A stretch of 64,000 nt of DNA from Rhodovastum atsumiense (GTDB lineage: Bacteria; Pseudomonadota; Alphaproteobacteria; Acetobacterales; Acetobacteraceae): assembly GCA_026225115.1 (NCBI GenBank), contig JAMFSE010000055.1:1-64000 (forward strand), written 5' to 3'. Positions 51,364-59,816 of this stretch are shown in pieces. Under the pieces are notes generated by a model. The model had not been told where the DNA came from and did no database searches. It saw only the letters and a list, made by a program, of their open reading frames with translations. The position numbers were made by a program, and so were the translations under genes. The first letter of the stretch is position 1. Every line of letters begins with the position of its first letter.

Positions 51364-52917
51364 TTATTCGTTATGGCCGATAATGCCGGGGTCCGGTACG
51401 CCCTGGTAGACCAGGCGGCCGATCTTATCGAACTTAGCGGGGTCAGCCTTTTTCATGTAGAAGGCGTAGAGCAGGCCGAACACCACGACTGCGAGATCGA
51501 TCCACGGGATATACGCCGCGAAGGCGAAGCCGCCGCCGAGAAACGCCATGTTCGATATGCAGAGGTAGACGACATAGACCTGCGCGACGAAGGCCAGGAT
51601 CGGCGCCAGTAGCGTCGTCCACCAGTGATGGTCCTCGGGGTGCTCACGGCGGAAATAGACGACGATTGCGACCGAGACGATTGCCTGGGCGGAGAGAATG
51701 ATAATGGTGCCGAGCAACGCCATCAGCCCGTAGAGTTCGCCGTAGGCCTGGGTGGCCGCGTTATTGCTGCCGGCAAACACGGCGAAGGCGATGATGATCA
51801 GTGCCGCGACAATGGATTGCAGGAAGGATGCATTATACGGCGTCTTGTAATGTTTATGGGTGCGGCCGAACGCAGCCGGAATGATTTGCTCCCGGCCGAG
51901 CGAGTACAGGTAGCGCGAGGTGGTATTATGAAACGCCATGCCGCAGGCAAAGGAGCCGGTCAGAATGAGGTAGCTCATCAATACCGCGACCCAGGGTGAG
52001 ACCAGTTTCGTTGCGGTATCGAAGAAGAATGTCGCGGAGCTGTTCTGCGCCTCGCCGATTGCGGCATCGATATTCGCAAAGCCGGACTGCGCCGCCCAGC
52101 AGGTGATGGTGTAGAGAACACCGAGGAACAACACGGAGATATAGAGCGAAAGCGGCACGATGCGCTTTGGATCTTTAGATTCCTCGGCGTAGTTCGGCGC
52201 CATCTCAAAGCCTACCCAGGACCAGAAGGCAAAAAACAGGCCAATGCCGGCGGCGCCGGCGGCAAGCTTGTCATGGGCCGGGAATCCTTGAAACGCGGCC
52301 ATCGGGTTCAGCGCCGCGGCCTGCACCACCGCGCCATGACCGCTATGCGCGAAGATGCCGGCATCGAATACGACGAGGATGACGACCTCGGCGACCAATG
52401 CCACGCCCAGCACGGCGGAGGACACCTTGATGTCAAAATAGGTCAGCACGGCGATGACCGCGACCATGCCGAGTGCGAGCACCGGCCAAGGCATGTTGAT
52501 CCCGAACAGCGCCTGCAGTTTCAGGTTGGCGAAGTAGGCAAACCCGCCGCATAGGGAAGGTTCGAACACCGCATAGGCGACAACGGACCCAAATCCCATT
52601 GCCATGCCTAGCTCGCGTCCGAGACCCTGGCTGATGAATGAATAGAATCCGCCCACGGCGGTGACCTTGGATGCCATTGCGGCGTAGCCGACGGAAAAAA
52701 TAAGCAGAATAACCGTGGCAACCAGAAACGCCGCCGGCGCCCCGATACCATTGCCATTGCCTACGACGATCGGCACATTCAGTAACATGGCGGTGATCGG
52801 CGCCGATCCGGTGAGGGTGAGAAACAGAACGCCGATCAGGCCTACCGCTTTGCTGTGCAGCAGATCGACATCCTTGCGGCTGGTGACGTCGAGTCCGGTT
52901 GGGGTGGTGTCACTCAT
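51364..52917 (-). CDS. APC-family amino-acid permease
   Basis: 517 residues with about 12 membrane helices, starting at the ATG at 52915-52917 (a TTG one codon earlier is less likely). Recognisable parts: LIGVLFLTLTGSAPITAMLLNVPIVVGNGNGIGAPAAF, FFAFWSWVGFEMAPNYAEESKDPKRIVPLSL (the APC consensus) and NTTSRYLYSLGREQIIPAAFGRTHKHYKTPYNA. It imports an amino acid or amine; substrate unknown. The damaged MocR gene, divergent and 365 bp away, may once have regulated it. Confidence 0.9.
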   Translation of the reverse strand: MSDTTPTGLDVTSRKDVDLLHSKAVGLIGVLFLTLTGSAPITAMLLNVPIVVGNGNGIGAPAAFLVATVILLIFSVGYAAMASKVTAVGGFYSFISQGLGRELGMAMGFGSVVAYAVFEPSLCGGFAYFANLKLQALFGINMPWPVLALGMVAVIAVLTYFDIKVSSAVLGVALVAEVVILVVFDAGIFAHSGHGAVVQAAALNPMAAFQGFPAHDKLAAGAAGIGLFFAFWSWVGFEMAPNYAEESKDPKRIVPLSLYISVLFLGVLYTITCWAAQSGFANIDAAIGEAQNSSATFFFDTATKLVSPWVAVLMSYLILTGSFACGMAFHNTTSRYLYSLGREQIIPAAFGRTHKHYKTPYNASFLQSIVAALIIIAFAVFAGSNNAATQAYGELYGLMALLGTIIILSAQAIVSVAIVVYFRREHPEDHHWWTTLLAPILAFVAQVYVVYLCISNMAFLGGGFAFAAYIPWIDLAVVVFGLLYAFYMKKADPAKFDKIGRLVYQGVPDPGIIGHNE

Positions 52918-53282
52918 CAAGATCTCCCAGATTAGTGGAACAATTTATTATTTTGACTAGTAATCCATCATAAAATAGGTCCAATCCAATATATTGGGTG
53001 GAGCCAAAGGCGTTTTTTGCCCAAAATCTTGTCTTTTTCCGCGTAGCGCGTCCAATTGCAGTCATTCTGACAGGTTTATAGTCAAAATCGCCGCCGCTAG
53101 AACGCTTTAGACCGAAAGCCTCTCAATTTGCTAAGATTGGGCCATTTCTTTTCCCAGTGTCAAGATTTTCTCTTTCCCGGAAGCCTTTGTTTTCAGTATG
53201 ATGCGCTTCCGTCACAGCTAACAACCTCTGTGGGCTGTTTTTTGAGATGCAGAACACCCGCTTAATTAGGGCCATTTAGCAT
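52918..53282. other. Intergenic region with a terminator-like hairpin
   Basis: 365 bp between the permease and the broken MocR gene. It is A/T-rich near the permease, with the palindrome CCAATATATTGG (52986-52997). At 53214-53218 and 53234-53238 ACAGC and GCTGT pair and are followed by six T (53238-53243), as in a plus-strand terminator, although no plus-strand gene precedes it. It may end a small RNA or a leader. Confidence 0.35.
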
Positions 53283-53980
53283 TTGGGGCTGAGCATCCCG
53301 ATTGTGCTGCGACGCGATCTCGACGCGACATTGCAGGAGCAAATCTACCGGCAGGTCCGGCACGGCATTCTGGTCGGAAGCTTCCGGCCGGGCCTGAAAC
53401 TCCCTTCCACTCGAGATCTCGCGAAGGAGCTTGGTGTCTCACGCAATACCGTCGCGCTGGCTTTCGACTGGCTGACCTCGGAAGGCTATGTGGAATGCAA
53501 AACCGGCGCCGGAACATTCGTGGCGGGATATCTTCCCGAACGCGCCCTAAACGTGCCGCTCCTCCCCCTTCGGACGGTGTCAGGCAGCACGAGGCCGCGC
53601 GCGCCGGTCACCTTTACCGGCCGCATGCCGGCGGCGGTAGGACAAGACAGGCCAAGACCGGCCTATGATTTCTGGCCCGCCGGGATTTGCTGGCCGCCTG
53701 CCTGAAGAATTATTTCGGAATAGAAATAAAACTGAGCGGCTCGGATGCCGGCATGCATATGATGTGGACGTTGCCCGATACGATGCCCGATGCAATCAGC
53801 GTCGCCGCCGGCGCCGCGCGCTACGATGTCGGTATTTATCCGTTGCCGGCGATCGGCGCCCGCAGCTTTGCCAAAATCACCGCCGCCGAGCGCGGCCTCA
53901 TCCTTGGATACTCATCTTTAAGCCCGAAAGAAATCACCGCCGGCATCGGGTTACTTGCGAAAGCTGTTGCCCGGCTGTAG
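53283..53980 (+). pseudogene. MocR/PdxR-type regulator with its aminotransferase domain mostly deleted
   Basis: The N-terminal 110 residues are an intact GntR winged helix (IYRQVRHGILVGSFRPGLKLPSTRDLAKELGVSRNTVALAFDWLTSEGYVECKTGAGTFVAG) plus linker up to RPAYDFWPAG, where the PLP-dependent aminotransferase domain should begin. The reading then meets TGA at 53703-53705. In another frame from about 53684 the very end of that domain follows (RDLLAACLKNYFGIEIKLSGSDAGMHMMW to the stop at 53978-53980). About 230-250 residues including the PLP lysine are gone. A 140-residue DNA-binding fragment could still be made. Likely start TTG at 53283. Confidence 0.82.
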
Positions 53981-53991
53981 AGTGTAAGCGC

Positions 53992-55611
53992 TTACCGGGT
54001 TAGCTTGGCGCCCAAGCCTTTTTGCGCACCATCAAACGCATCCGCGACACTGTGATATGAGCGCGCGTCACTTGCCAGGTCTTTGCCGTTCGCAGCGGTG
54101 AGCAGATCGCGGATGTGATCCCTCACCCGCGCCAAAAGCAGCGTGCGGCCATGTTTCGTCAGGCGCGCGTCGCAGTCCAAAAGCGCGTCCAATGCGGTGC
54201 TGTCCAAATCAGGGCTTTCTTCCAGCGACAGAATAACGAATTTCACCGCCGGCTCCGCCTCGGCCTGATACACGATCGTCGTCAGCACCTGCTCGGCATT
54301 GGCAAAAAACAAAGGCTCCGCCGGCCGCACCACCAGAATACCGGGATCGGTTTGCGTATCGGAATGACGCGTGAGGTTGACGAAATCATGCGTCCCGGCG
54401 ATCCGCCCCAGCCGTTCGACACGGGTTCCCGCGAACCGCTGCACCAGCGCCAGCAGCGAAAGACCAACGGCAACCATCATGCCATCGAGAACGCCCAGAA
54501 AAATCACGGCAACGACCGCCGCGGCCGCGACATACTGGTCGCGCCTTATGCGCCAAAGCCGAAGCAATGGCGCCGGATTCAGGTTATGAAAAAGCGATGC
54601 GATGACGACGGCGGCCAGCACCGGCGATGGCAGCAACGCAACCAGCGGCCGGCCAAACAGCACCAGCGCAAGCAGCACCGTCATGGCGCTTAACCCGGCA
54701 AACTTACTCTGCGCCCCCGCCGTTTCCGCCGCCGAGGAAGCGGAGAACCCGGCGCCCACCGGCATTCCCTGCAACAGCCCGGCCGCAACATTGGCGCATC
54801 CCAATGCCAACAGTTCCCGGTTCGCAACCACCGCGTCGCCATGCCGCAGCGCCAGGCCGCGAATCGAACTCCAGGATTCCGCGAACAGGATCAGAAACAG
54901 CGGCAGCGCCAGTTCCAGCACCTGCGTCCAAGCGCCCAGTGACAGACTTGGCCAGGAAAAATGCGGCAGCGCCATCGCGATCTTCCCAACCAGCATGACA
55001 TGCCATGCGGGCAGATTAACGGTCAGCGACAGCACCACGCCAAGCCCAAGCACCAACGCCGCCGCCGGCAAGCCGCGAACCCGCTGCAGCCCGAACAGCG
55101 CGCCCAAAGCAACCACGCCGATCAGCATCGATACCGGCTGCCACTGGCTGATATGGGTCAACAAATGCCAAAGCAGCGGCAGCACGCCTAGGCCCGGACC
55201 GGGCACGCCGGTGATCGCCGGCAACTGCTTGGCCGTAATGGTGATGGCGATGCCAAAGCTGAAGCCCAGCAGAACGGGGCGCGAAATGAAACTGGATAGC
55301 GCGCCGGCCCGCGCCACGCCTGCGGCTAGAAAGCAAAATCCTGCCGCCAGTACAGCGGCTTCCGCGATCGCGGCAGATTGCGGGGCTCCGCCCTGCATCG
55401 AGATGACCAGCGCCGCCAGAATCGCGGCGGATGAGGATGTCGGCGCCACCATCGCAAACCGCGAGCACCCGAATATCGCATATACGCCCAGACCCACGAT
55501 GGTCGCAACGATTGCATGATCCGGCGAAAGCCCGGCGATCGCGGCATAGGCGATTGCCGAAGGCAGCAACAGGCCGGCGACTGAAAATCCGGCCAAGCCA
55601 TCACGGATCAT
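53992..55611 (-). CDS. SulP-family anion transporter with STAS domain
   Basis: 539 residues from the ATG at 55609-55611; a GTG at 55632 that overlaps the upstream gene is a possible alternative. About ten to twelve membrane helices (IRDGLAGFSVAGLLLPSAIAYAAIAGLSPDHAIVATIVGLGVYAIFGCSR) precede a C-terminal cytoplasmic STAS domain (about 425-525, LRLEESPDLDSTALDALL-like block). It moves sulfate, bicarbonate or another anion. It follows the ParB-like gene by 2 bp. Confidence 0.92.
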   Translation of the reverse strand: MIRDGLAGFSVAGLLLPSAIAYAAIAGLSPDHAIVATIVGLGVYAIFGCSRFAMVAPTSSSAAILAALVISMQGGAPQSAAIAEAAVLAAGFCFLAAGVARAGALSSFISRPVLLGFSFGIAITITAKQLPAITGVPGPGLGVLPLLWHLLTHISQWQPVSMLIGVVALGALFGLQRVRGLPAAALVLGLGVVLSLTVNLPAWHVMLVGKIAMALPHFSWPSLSLGAWTQVLELALPLFLILFAESWSSIRGLALRHGDAVVANRELLALGCANVAAGLLQGMPVGAGFSASSAAETAGAQSKFAGLSAMTVLLALVLFGRPLVALLPSPVLAAVVIASLFHNLNPAPLLRLWRIRRDQYVAAAAVVAVIFLGVLDGMMVAVGLSLLALVQRFAGTRVERLGRIAGTHDFVNLTRHSDTQTDPGILVVRPAEPLFFANAEQVLTTIVYQAEAEPAVKFVILSLEESPDLDSTALDALLDCDARLTKHGRTLLLARVRDHIRDLLTAANGKDLASDARSYHSVADAFDGAQKGLGAKLTR

Positions 55612-55613
55612 GG

Positions 55614-56225
55614 TCAGCTGGTCGGTCCGCACCAGCCCGGCAGGTAATCGGCTTCGGAAGTTTTCGCCAAACGCAGCGCCGTATCAAGCGCCACATCCGG
55701 CTCGGCCGCCACTTGCTTGTGTTTGATCCGGCGGCGCAGAAAATCCGCCCAAAGGAACTCGCTGAACGGCGCGCTGTCCTTGGCATAGCCGCCGGCGCGG
55801 CGCAGCGCTCCGGCCAGGCTCCGATAGGGATCATCGACCAGCCCTTCGACATGCTTCGGCAGGTCCTCGTGATCGCGCCGCTTGCCCTTCTGGTCGTAGA
55901 GATGCGTCCAGGAGCAGTTATCGAGATAGACCCAGAAAGCCGCTTTCTCTAAACGGGAAAGATCGGCCACCACCGTAATCGCCACTTCCGTCACGCCCTC
56001 ATCGAATAGCGCGCGTGCCAAATGGTGGTGATCGATCAGATAATAATGATTTTGCGGGCCCTGCACGACCGGGATCAGATGCTTCCCCAGAAACGACGCT
56101 TTCTTGCCCTGCGCCCGCCATTCGGCACGTTTTTCCTCGACCTCGCGCAGCCCAACAGTGATCTGAGTCGGCCGCAGATCATCGATCGCGGCGGTTTGTA
56201 ACCGTGGCTCGCGCGTGAAGTTCAT
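55614..56225 (-). CDS. ParB-like nuclease-fold protein (PF08857 type)
   Basis: 203 residues. The ParB-like core is IDDLRPTQITVGLREVEEKRAEWR ... FLGKHLIPVVQGPQNHYYLIDHHHLARALFDEGV (about 14-85), with the HHH run of this subfamily; no helix-turn-helix for DNA partitioning follows. So this is not the chromosome-segregation ParB. Its biochemical role is unknown. It is codirectional with the SulP gene, 2 bp upstream, and the coupling may be functional. Confidence 0.85.
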   Translation of the reverse strand: MNFTREPRLQTAAIDDLRPTQITVGLREVEEKRAEWRAQGKKASFLGKHLIPVVQGPQNHYYLIDHHHLARALFDEGVTEVAITVVADLSRLEKAAFWVYLDNCSWTHLYDQKGKRRDHEDLPKHVEGLVDDPYRSLAGALRRAGGYAKDSAPFSEFLWADFLRRRIKHKQVAAEPDVALDTALRLAKTSEADYLPGWCGPTS

Positions 56226-56317
56226 TTTATTGGCTTATGGCGAGGCGTTTTGCATGGTATTATGGCTGATAAATCGCCTTTGGACCTGTTGTCCAGCAGG
56301 ATTGAATTTTTAACGCT

Positions 56318-56402
56318 TGGTGCGGGCGGTCGGAATCGAACCGACACTCCTTGCGGAACCGGATTTTGAGTCCGGCGCGTCTACCAGTTCCACCACGCCC
56401 GC
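56318..56402 (-). tRNA. tRNA-Leu (anticodon CAA)
   Basis: The minus strand reads GCGGGCG (complement of 56396-56402) pairing with CGCCCGC near the 3' end, discriminator A, and an encoded CCA (complement of 56318-56320). The anticodon stem-loop GGACTCAAAATCC gives CAA. A class II long variable arm and GGTTCGATTCC T-loop are present. 85 nt. Confidence 0.95.
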
Positions 56403-56531
56403 ATCTGCCAAATCAGGCAGGCTAGGCGTTACGCGATAGGGTCGTGAAAATCAACCAGTCCGAGCGCACAACCGGTATTTCACCCAGGCATTGTCATTCC
56501 ATATCGGGTTGGCTATAGCCGGGCACACTGG

Positions 56532-56607
56532 TCCCGAATAGCTCAGCTGGTAGAGCAAGCGACTGTTAATCGCTCGGTCGTTGGTTCGAGTCCAACTTCG
56601 GGAGCCA
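56532..56607 (+). tRNA. tRNA-Asn (anticodon GTT)
   Basis: 76 nt. Acceptor TCCCGAA pairs with TTCGGGA; D-arm GCTCAGCTGGTAGAGC; anticodon loop CTGTTAA with GTT; T-arm TTGGTTCGAGTCCAA; encoded CCA at 56605-56607. It abuts the prophage and may be its integration site. Confidence 0.96.
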
Positions 56608-56769
56608 GTAAAATCAATGAGTTATCAGATAATAATGCCAAGCTCCGGAACCGTGGGAATGTTCCCCGGTGGCTGTTCATCCACGGCGGACTGCCTCGCC
56701 TGCACATCCAAGCGGCCTCGAAACGCCAGATTCTATGAGTTTCTTTAGTCACACAAGCGGGGCGCCGCT

Positions 56770-57258
56770 CTATAAATCAGCCGTTCTGAAAACCTGTGCC
56801 TCGGACAGACGGCGGCGCAGAAGCCCTGCCATCACCTTGCCACCGGCCTGGTCCCAGCGCTCAAATTGCTCCGCGGCCGATGCATACTGCCTTTCGTTAA
56901 TCATTCGTAACAGTGTTGATGACTTAAAACTCCCCGCTCCGACATTATAGACAAAGTCCATCACGGCAGCGATTTCATGCACCGTCATCGGCGCCGCGAT
57001 CTCAGCGGCAATTGTATGGAAAGCCCGGTACATATCGCGCATCGCAAGGTCGCAGGCTTCATTGTAGGAAATAGCCGGCGTCTCCGGCGTCACAGGCATC
57101 TCATTGGCGTCCAGGGTCGACCCGAAGCCAAAAGCCCATGGCTCTGCCCCGGTTCCGGGATCAGGATAGGGGTTCGCCTCAAACCCCTCAAATTGTCTGG
57201 CCATCGGCAGCGCGATTTGCACAGCCTGCTTAATCTGAGTATCCGCAAATTCAACCAT
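56770..57258 (-). CDS. Phage endolysin (T4-type lysozyme, GH24)
   Basis: 162 residues from the ATG at 57256-57258 (MVEFADTQIKQ). The catalytic Glu24 is in FEGFEANPYPDPGTG and Asp33 lies nine residues later, as in T4 lysozyme; the Thr of GFGST (48) completes the site with a longer loop than usual. VMDFVYNVGAGSFKSSTLLRMIN is the helical domain. It cuts peptidoglycan at the end of infection. No signal peptide, so it needs a holin. It is the last gene of the lysis cassette. Confidence 0.92.
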   Translation of the reverse strand: MVEFADTQIKQAVQIALPMARQFEGFEANPYPDPGTGAEPWAFGFGSTLDANEMPVTPETPAISYNEACDLAMRDMYRAFHTIAAEIAAPMTVHEIAAVMDFVYNVGAGSFKSSTLLRMINERQYASAAEQFERWDQAGGKVMAGLLRRRLSEAQVFRTADL

Positions 57259-57281
57259 GAAACTAAATCCCGAGCTAATGT

Positions 57282-57569
57282 TTATTGTTGCGTGGCGGCT
57301 ATGGCGCCTACGTCCAAATGGCATTCATCATCATTGATCTTCAGGCGGACCAGATAATCCGCTGCGGTGCTTTGCATCCTGCCGGCCGGGACTGGTGGCG
57401 GCGCCGCAACCGTCAATAGCGCGGCCGGCACCGTCACGCGTTCAATCTCGCTTCTGGTAACCACGGTTGGTGCAGGCGAGCGCGCGCATGCTGCCAGACA
57501 AAGCATCCCGACGATGCCGAGGTTTGCATTCCGGGCCCAGAGCTGGGCTCGCTTTTGTTTTCGTTTCAT
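57282..57569 (-). CDS. Phage outer-membrane spanin lipoprotein candidate (Rz1-like)
   Basis: 95 residues from the ATG at 57567-57569 (MKRKQKRAQLW). Basic start, hydrophobic stretch GIVGMLCLAAC with the lipobox Cys, then a Pro/Ala/Val-rich region (RSPAPTVV, VAAPPPVPAG), as in Rz1-type proteins. It follows and overlaps the Rz-like gene by 4 bp. It would join the inner spanin across the periplasm during lysis. Assignment rests on features and order rather than on conserved residues. Confidence 0.6.
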   Translation of the reverse strand: MKRKQKRAQLWARNANLGIVGMLCLAACARSPAPTVVTRSEIERVTVPAALLTVAAPPPVPAGRMQSTAADYLVRLKINDDECHLDVGAIAATQQ

Positions 57570-57952
57570 GGGTTTCCTTTCGCCAGTGCGTCGAAGGCAG
57601 ACGCCAATACCGGCGCATCGGGCGCGTCGTTGCCGGCGTGCGCAGCCTGCGCGACGATCTGACTGGAAAGCGCCGTCTCCCACGCCCCAGCCTGGGTATT
57701 TTTCGCCGCAAGCTGTGCTTCCGCCGTATTCGCTTTGGCATCCGCCTGCGCCAGATCGGATGCAGCAACGGCATCCGCGCTGGCAGCCGCCAGAAGATCA
57801 TTTTTCTGTTGTGCCGCCAGCGCCAATTTTTCTGCATCGGCGGCACCAATTTCAAATTTCCGGCCGGTGTAGCACCCAGCCGAAAAGCACAGCACCGCCG
57901 CAACAAGATACGGCCAAATCCTCTTCAGAATCGGCATCAAAACTACGAACAT
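57566..57952 (-). CDS. Phage inner-membrane spanin candidate (Rz-like)
   Basis: 128 residues from the ATG at 57950-57952. One N-terminal membrane helix (WPYLVAAVLCFSAGCYTG) followed by a long Ala/Asp/Lys-rich helix (about 35-100) suited to a coiled coil, like inner spanins. It sits between the holin candidate (2 bp upstream) and the Rz1-like gene (4-bp overlap). No sequence signature beyond this architecture was recognised. Confidence 0.6.
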   Translation of the reverse strand: MFVVLMPILKRIWPYLVAAVLCFSAGCYTGRKFEIGAADAEKLALAAQQKNDLLAAASADAVAASDLAQADAKANTAEAQLAAKNTQAGAWETALSSQIVAQAAHAGNDAPDAPVLASAFDALAKGNP

Positions 57953-57953
57953 T

Positions 57954-58244
57954 TCATCCTCCACATCTCGCCTTGATGCCCATCGCAACGGTGATGGCCG
58001 CCAATACCGAACCCGCTGAGCCAAAAAGCACCGCAGCCGCATTTGAAAACGCGACCGGCTCCCAGGAATGATGACGGAGCACGACATCATAGATTTCCAG
58101 CATGAGAAAAATTTCGAGCGTGATGACAAATAAAATGCCGATTCCAACAGCGAGCACAGCCATTTCATCTGCGCACATGCCATCCGGCGCCTTGAAGAGC
58201 TCGGCAATAAACCTGTTCATGGCATCAGCAACCAACCGCGGCAT
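57954..58244 (-). CDS. Phage holin candidate
   Basis: 96 residues from the ATG at 58242-58244. Two membrane helices (about 26-48, EMAVLAVGIGILFVITLEIFLMLEIY, and about 65-90, SNAAAVLFGSAGSVLAAITVAMGI) joined by a short polar loop, as in small class II holins. It precedes the spanin genes and follows the tail-fibre gene. A later ATG (58220) is possible. The role is inferred from topology and place. Confidence 0.55.
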   Translation of the reverse strand: MPRLVADAMNRFIAELFKAPDGMCADEMAVLAVGIGILFVITLEIFLMLEIYDVVLRHHSWEPVAFSNAAAVLFGSAGSVLAAITVAMGIKARCGG

Positions 58245-58276
58245 CCGGCGCGAAAGGAAAATTCCTGCGCCATCGC

Positions 58277-59710
58277 TCAGGCCTCCTCGACAATGATCTC
58301 CATGAATGAACTCTGGATCGTGAAGTCTGACCCACCTCCACCGGTTCGAATTTGATGGACGAATGTGACGGCCGAGCCTGGCGCATAGGTACCCGACGTC
58401 AAAATTGTATCCGCAGTCCCCCAAGTATCTCCCACGGCCAATGCCGTCACCAGCGAGGCGTTGCCAATATAATTATTCGTTCCACCGATTAAAATGTTCT
58501 GAAAATTCTGCCGGACGTTTGCCGCCGTCGCCGTCCCTTCGCCAACCAGCCTAACGTTAGCTCGGAATGCGCCGCTTTTGCTTGCGGCCGGAAACCGGAC
58601 CAGCAGACTCTCGATTGTATAGGTCGTGCTATTGCTCGGCGCGCTGATGATGCCCGACTGTGACACATCATAGAATGGCCGTACGGGAAATTGCGAAACA
58701 TTCACAGCGTGAGATAACGCCGTCCCGGCAGCAACATTCACCGAACCCGAGCCAGACTCCATTAAATGAAAACTGCCAGATAGAATGACCCCGCCATAAG
58801 ACCAGTCCGCCTGAATCTCACCGCCTGAAAGCGTTACCCCGCCCTGCAAAACAGCAAGGTTCGGGAGTCCATTTATCGTAATGAACGTCGCCGCGGTATT
58901 GGTTTCGGCCGCCTTGAAGGTCAGCCACATCCCATCCTGATATGAAGTGACTACCGGCGCCAGCGACAAGGTAATGATATTCGGGCTGCCGCCCGCAGCC
59001 GCATAATTCGTCGACCCGCTCTGAATAATTTCTGTCAAACCTTCCACCGAGTTAATGAACGGTGCGCCCGGTGCCATTTCAATTTGCGCATCAACCGTCT
59101 GCGTATCGCCGTTGTTGATCGTGACAACATATAGCGCCACATAACCGGCCGGTGTTGACGGCGTCGTTTGGGTACCGGTCAGCGCCGGCGTTCCCGCCGT
59201 TGCCTGAACCTGAACTGTATCCTGCCGGGTGGTAACCTGAGCGACGGCATTATTCGCCGGCCCGCTGAATGGCTGCGACGGCGTTGCGGCATTATAATAG
59301 GGCAATACGGATTGATTGACGTCCTGCTCAACGAAAGCGGCGGAAATCAGATAATTCGTCGAATAGCCGGCCGAGACCGGTGCCGCATTGGCAAGACCAA
59401 GGTTTACGCCGGTCGAAAGAATTCCGGTTTTCAATACGTTCGTCGCGGTATCTGTTCCAAGCACGCCATAGGCTGTCGGGTCCGTCTCCTGGTAGGAAAA
59501 CAGAAAGCCCCGCCCGACGTTTATGGCGAATACCGATCCGCTTACCGCGGTACTCGAAACGGCCGTCACGGCCAAGCCGGAGACCTGGGTGCTTTGTCCA
59601 AGTATCGCCTCAGCAACCGCACCAACGCCAATCATGGCGTGTTTGCTGATCGACAAAAAATCTTCAACGCGTGGCAAAGCGCCCGCATAGCTTATTACGC
59701 GATCGGTCAT
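58277..59710 (-). CDS. Phage tail fibre / side-tail protein
   Basis: 477 residues, rich in Ser, Thr, Gly, Ala and Val with few charges, as in beta-helical fibre proteins. The N-terminal RVISYAGALPRVEDFLSISKHAMIGVGAVAEAILGQ probably attaches to the baseplate; the C-terminus (HQIRTGGGGSDFTIQSSFMEIIVEEA) is probably the receptor-facing part. No close family is recognised. It is the last structural gene before the lysis cassette. Confidence 0.72.
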   Translation of the reverse strand: MTDRVISYAGALPRVEDFLSISKHAMIGVGAVAEAILGQSTQVSGLAVTAVSSTAVSGSVFAINVGRGFLFSYQETDPTAYGVLGTDTATNVLKTGILSTGVNLGLANAAPVSAGYSTNYLISAAFVEQDVNQSVLPYYNAATPSQPFSGPANNAVAQVTTRQDTVQVQATAGTPALTGTQTTPSTPAGYVALYVVTINNGDTQTVDAQIEMAPGAPFINSVEGLTEIIQSGSTNYAAAGGSPNIITLSLAPVVTSYQDGMWLTFKAAETNTAATFITINGLPNLAVLQGGVTLSGGEIQADWSYGGVILSGSFHLMESGSGSVNVAAGTALSHAVNVSQFPVRPFYDVSQSGIISAPSNSTTYTIESLLVRFPAASKSGAFRANVRLVGEGTATAANVRQNFQNILIGGTNNYIGNASLVTALAVGDTWGTADTILTSGTYAPGSAVTFVHQIRTGGGGSDFTIQSSFMEIIVEEA

Positions 59711-59816
59711 GAAAAAGCTCCGTTAGAGCGGCATCCGGCTAAATGGAATCATTTGACCGCATAAAGTTGTCCGCTAAAATAATGACATATGTTCGCAGCA
59801 GCGAACGTTAGACCTG

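Noticed and set aside
56543-56752. Minus-strand ORF with the APEVGLEPTTERLTVACSTS ending
   Set aside because: It is the antisense translation of tRNA-Asn, a well-known false protein.
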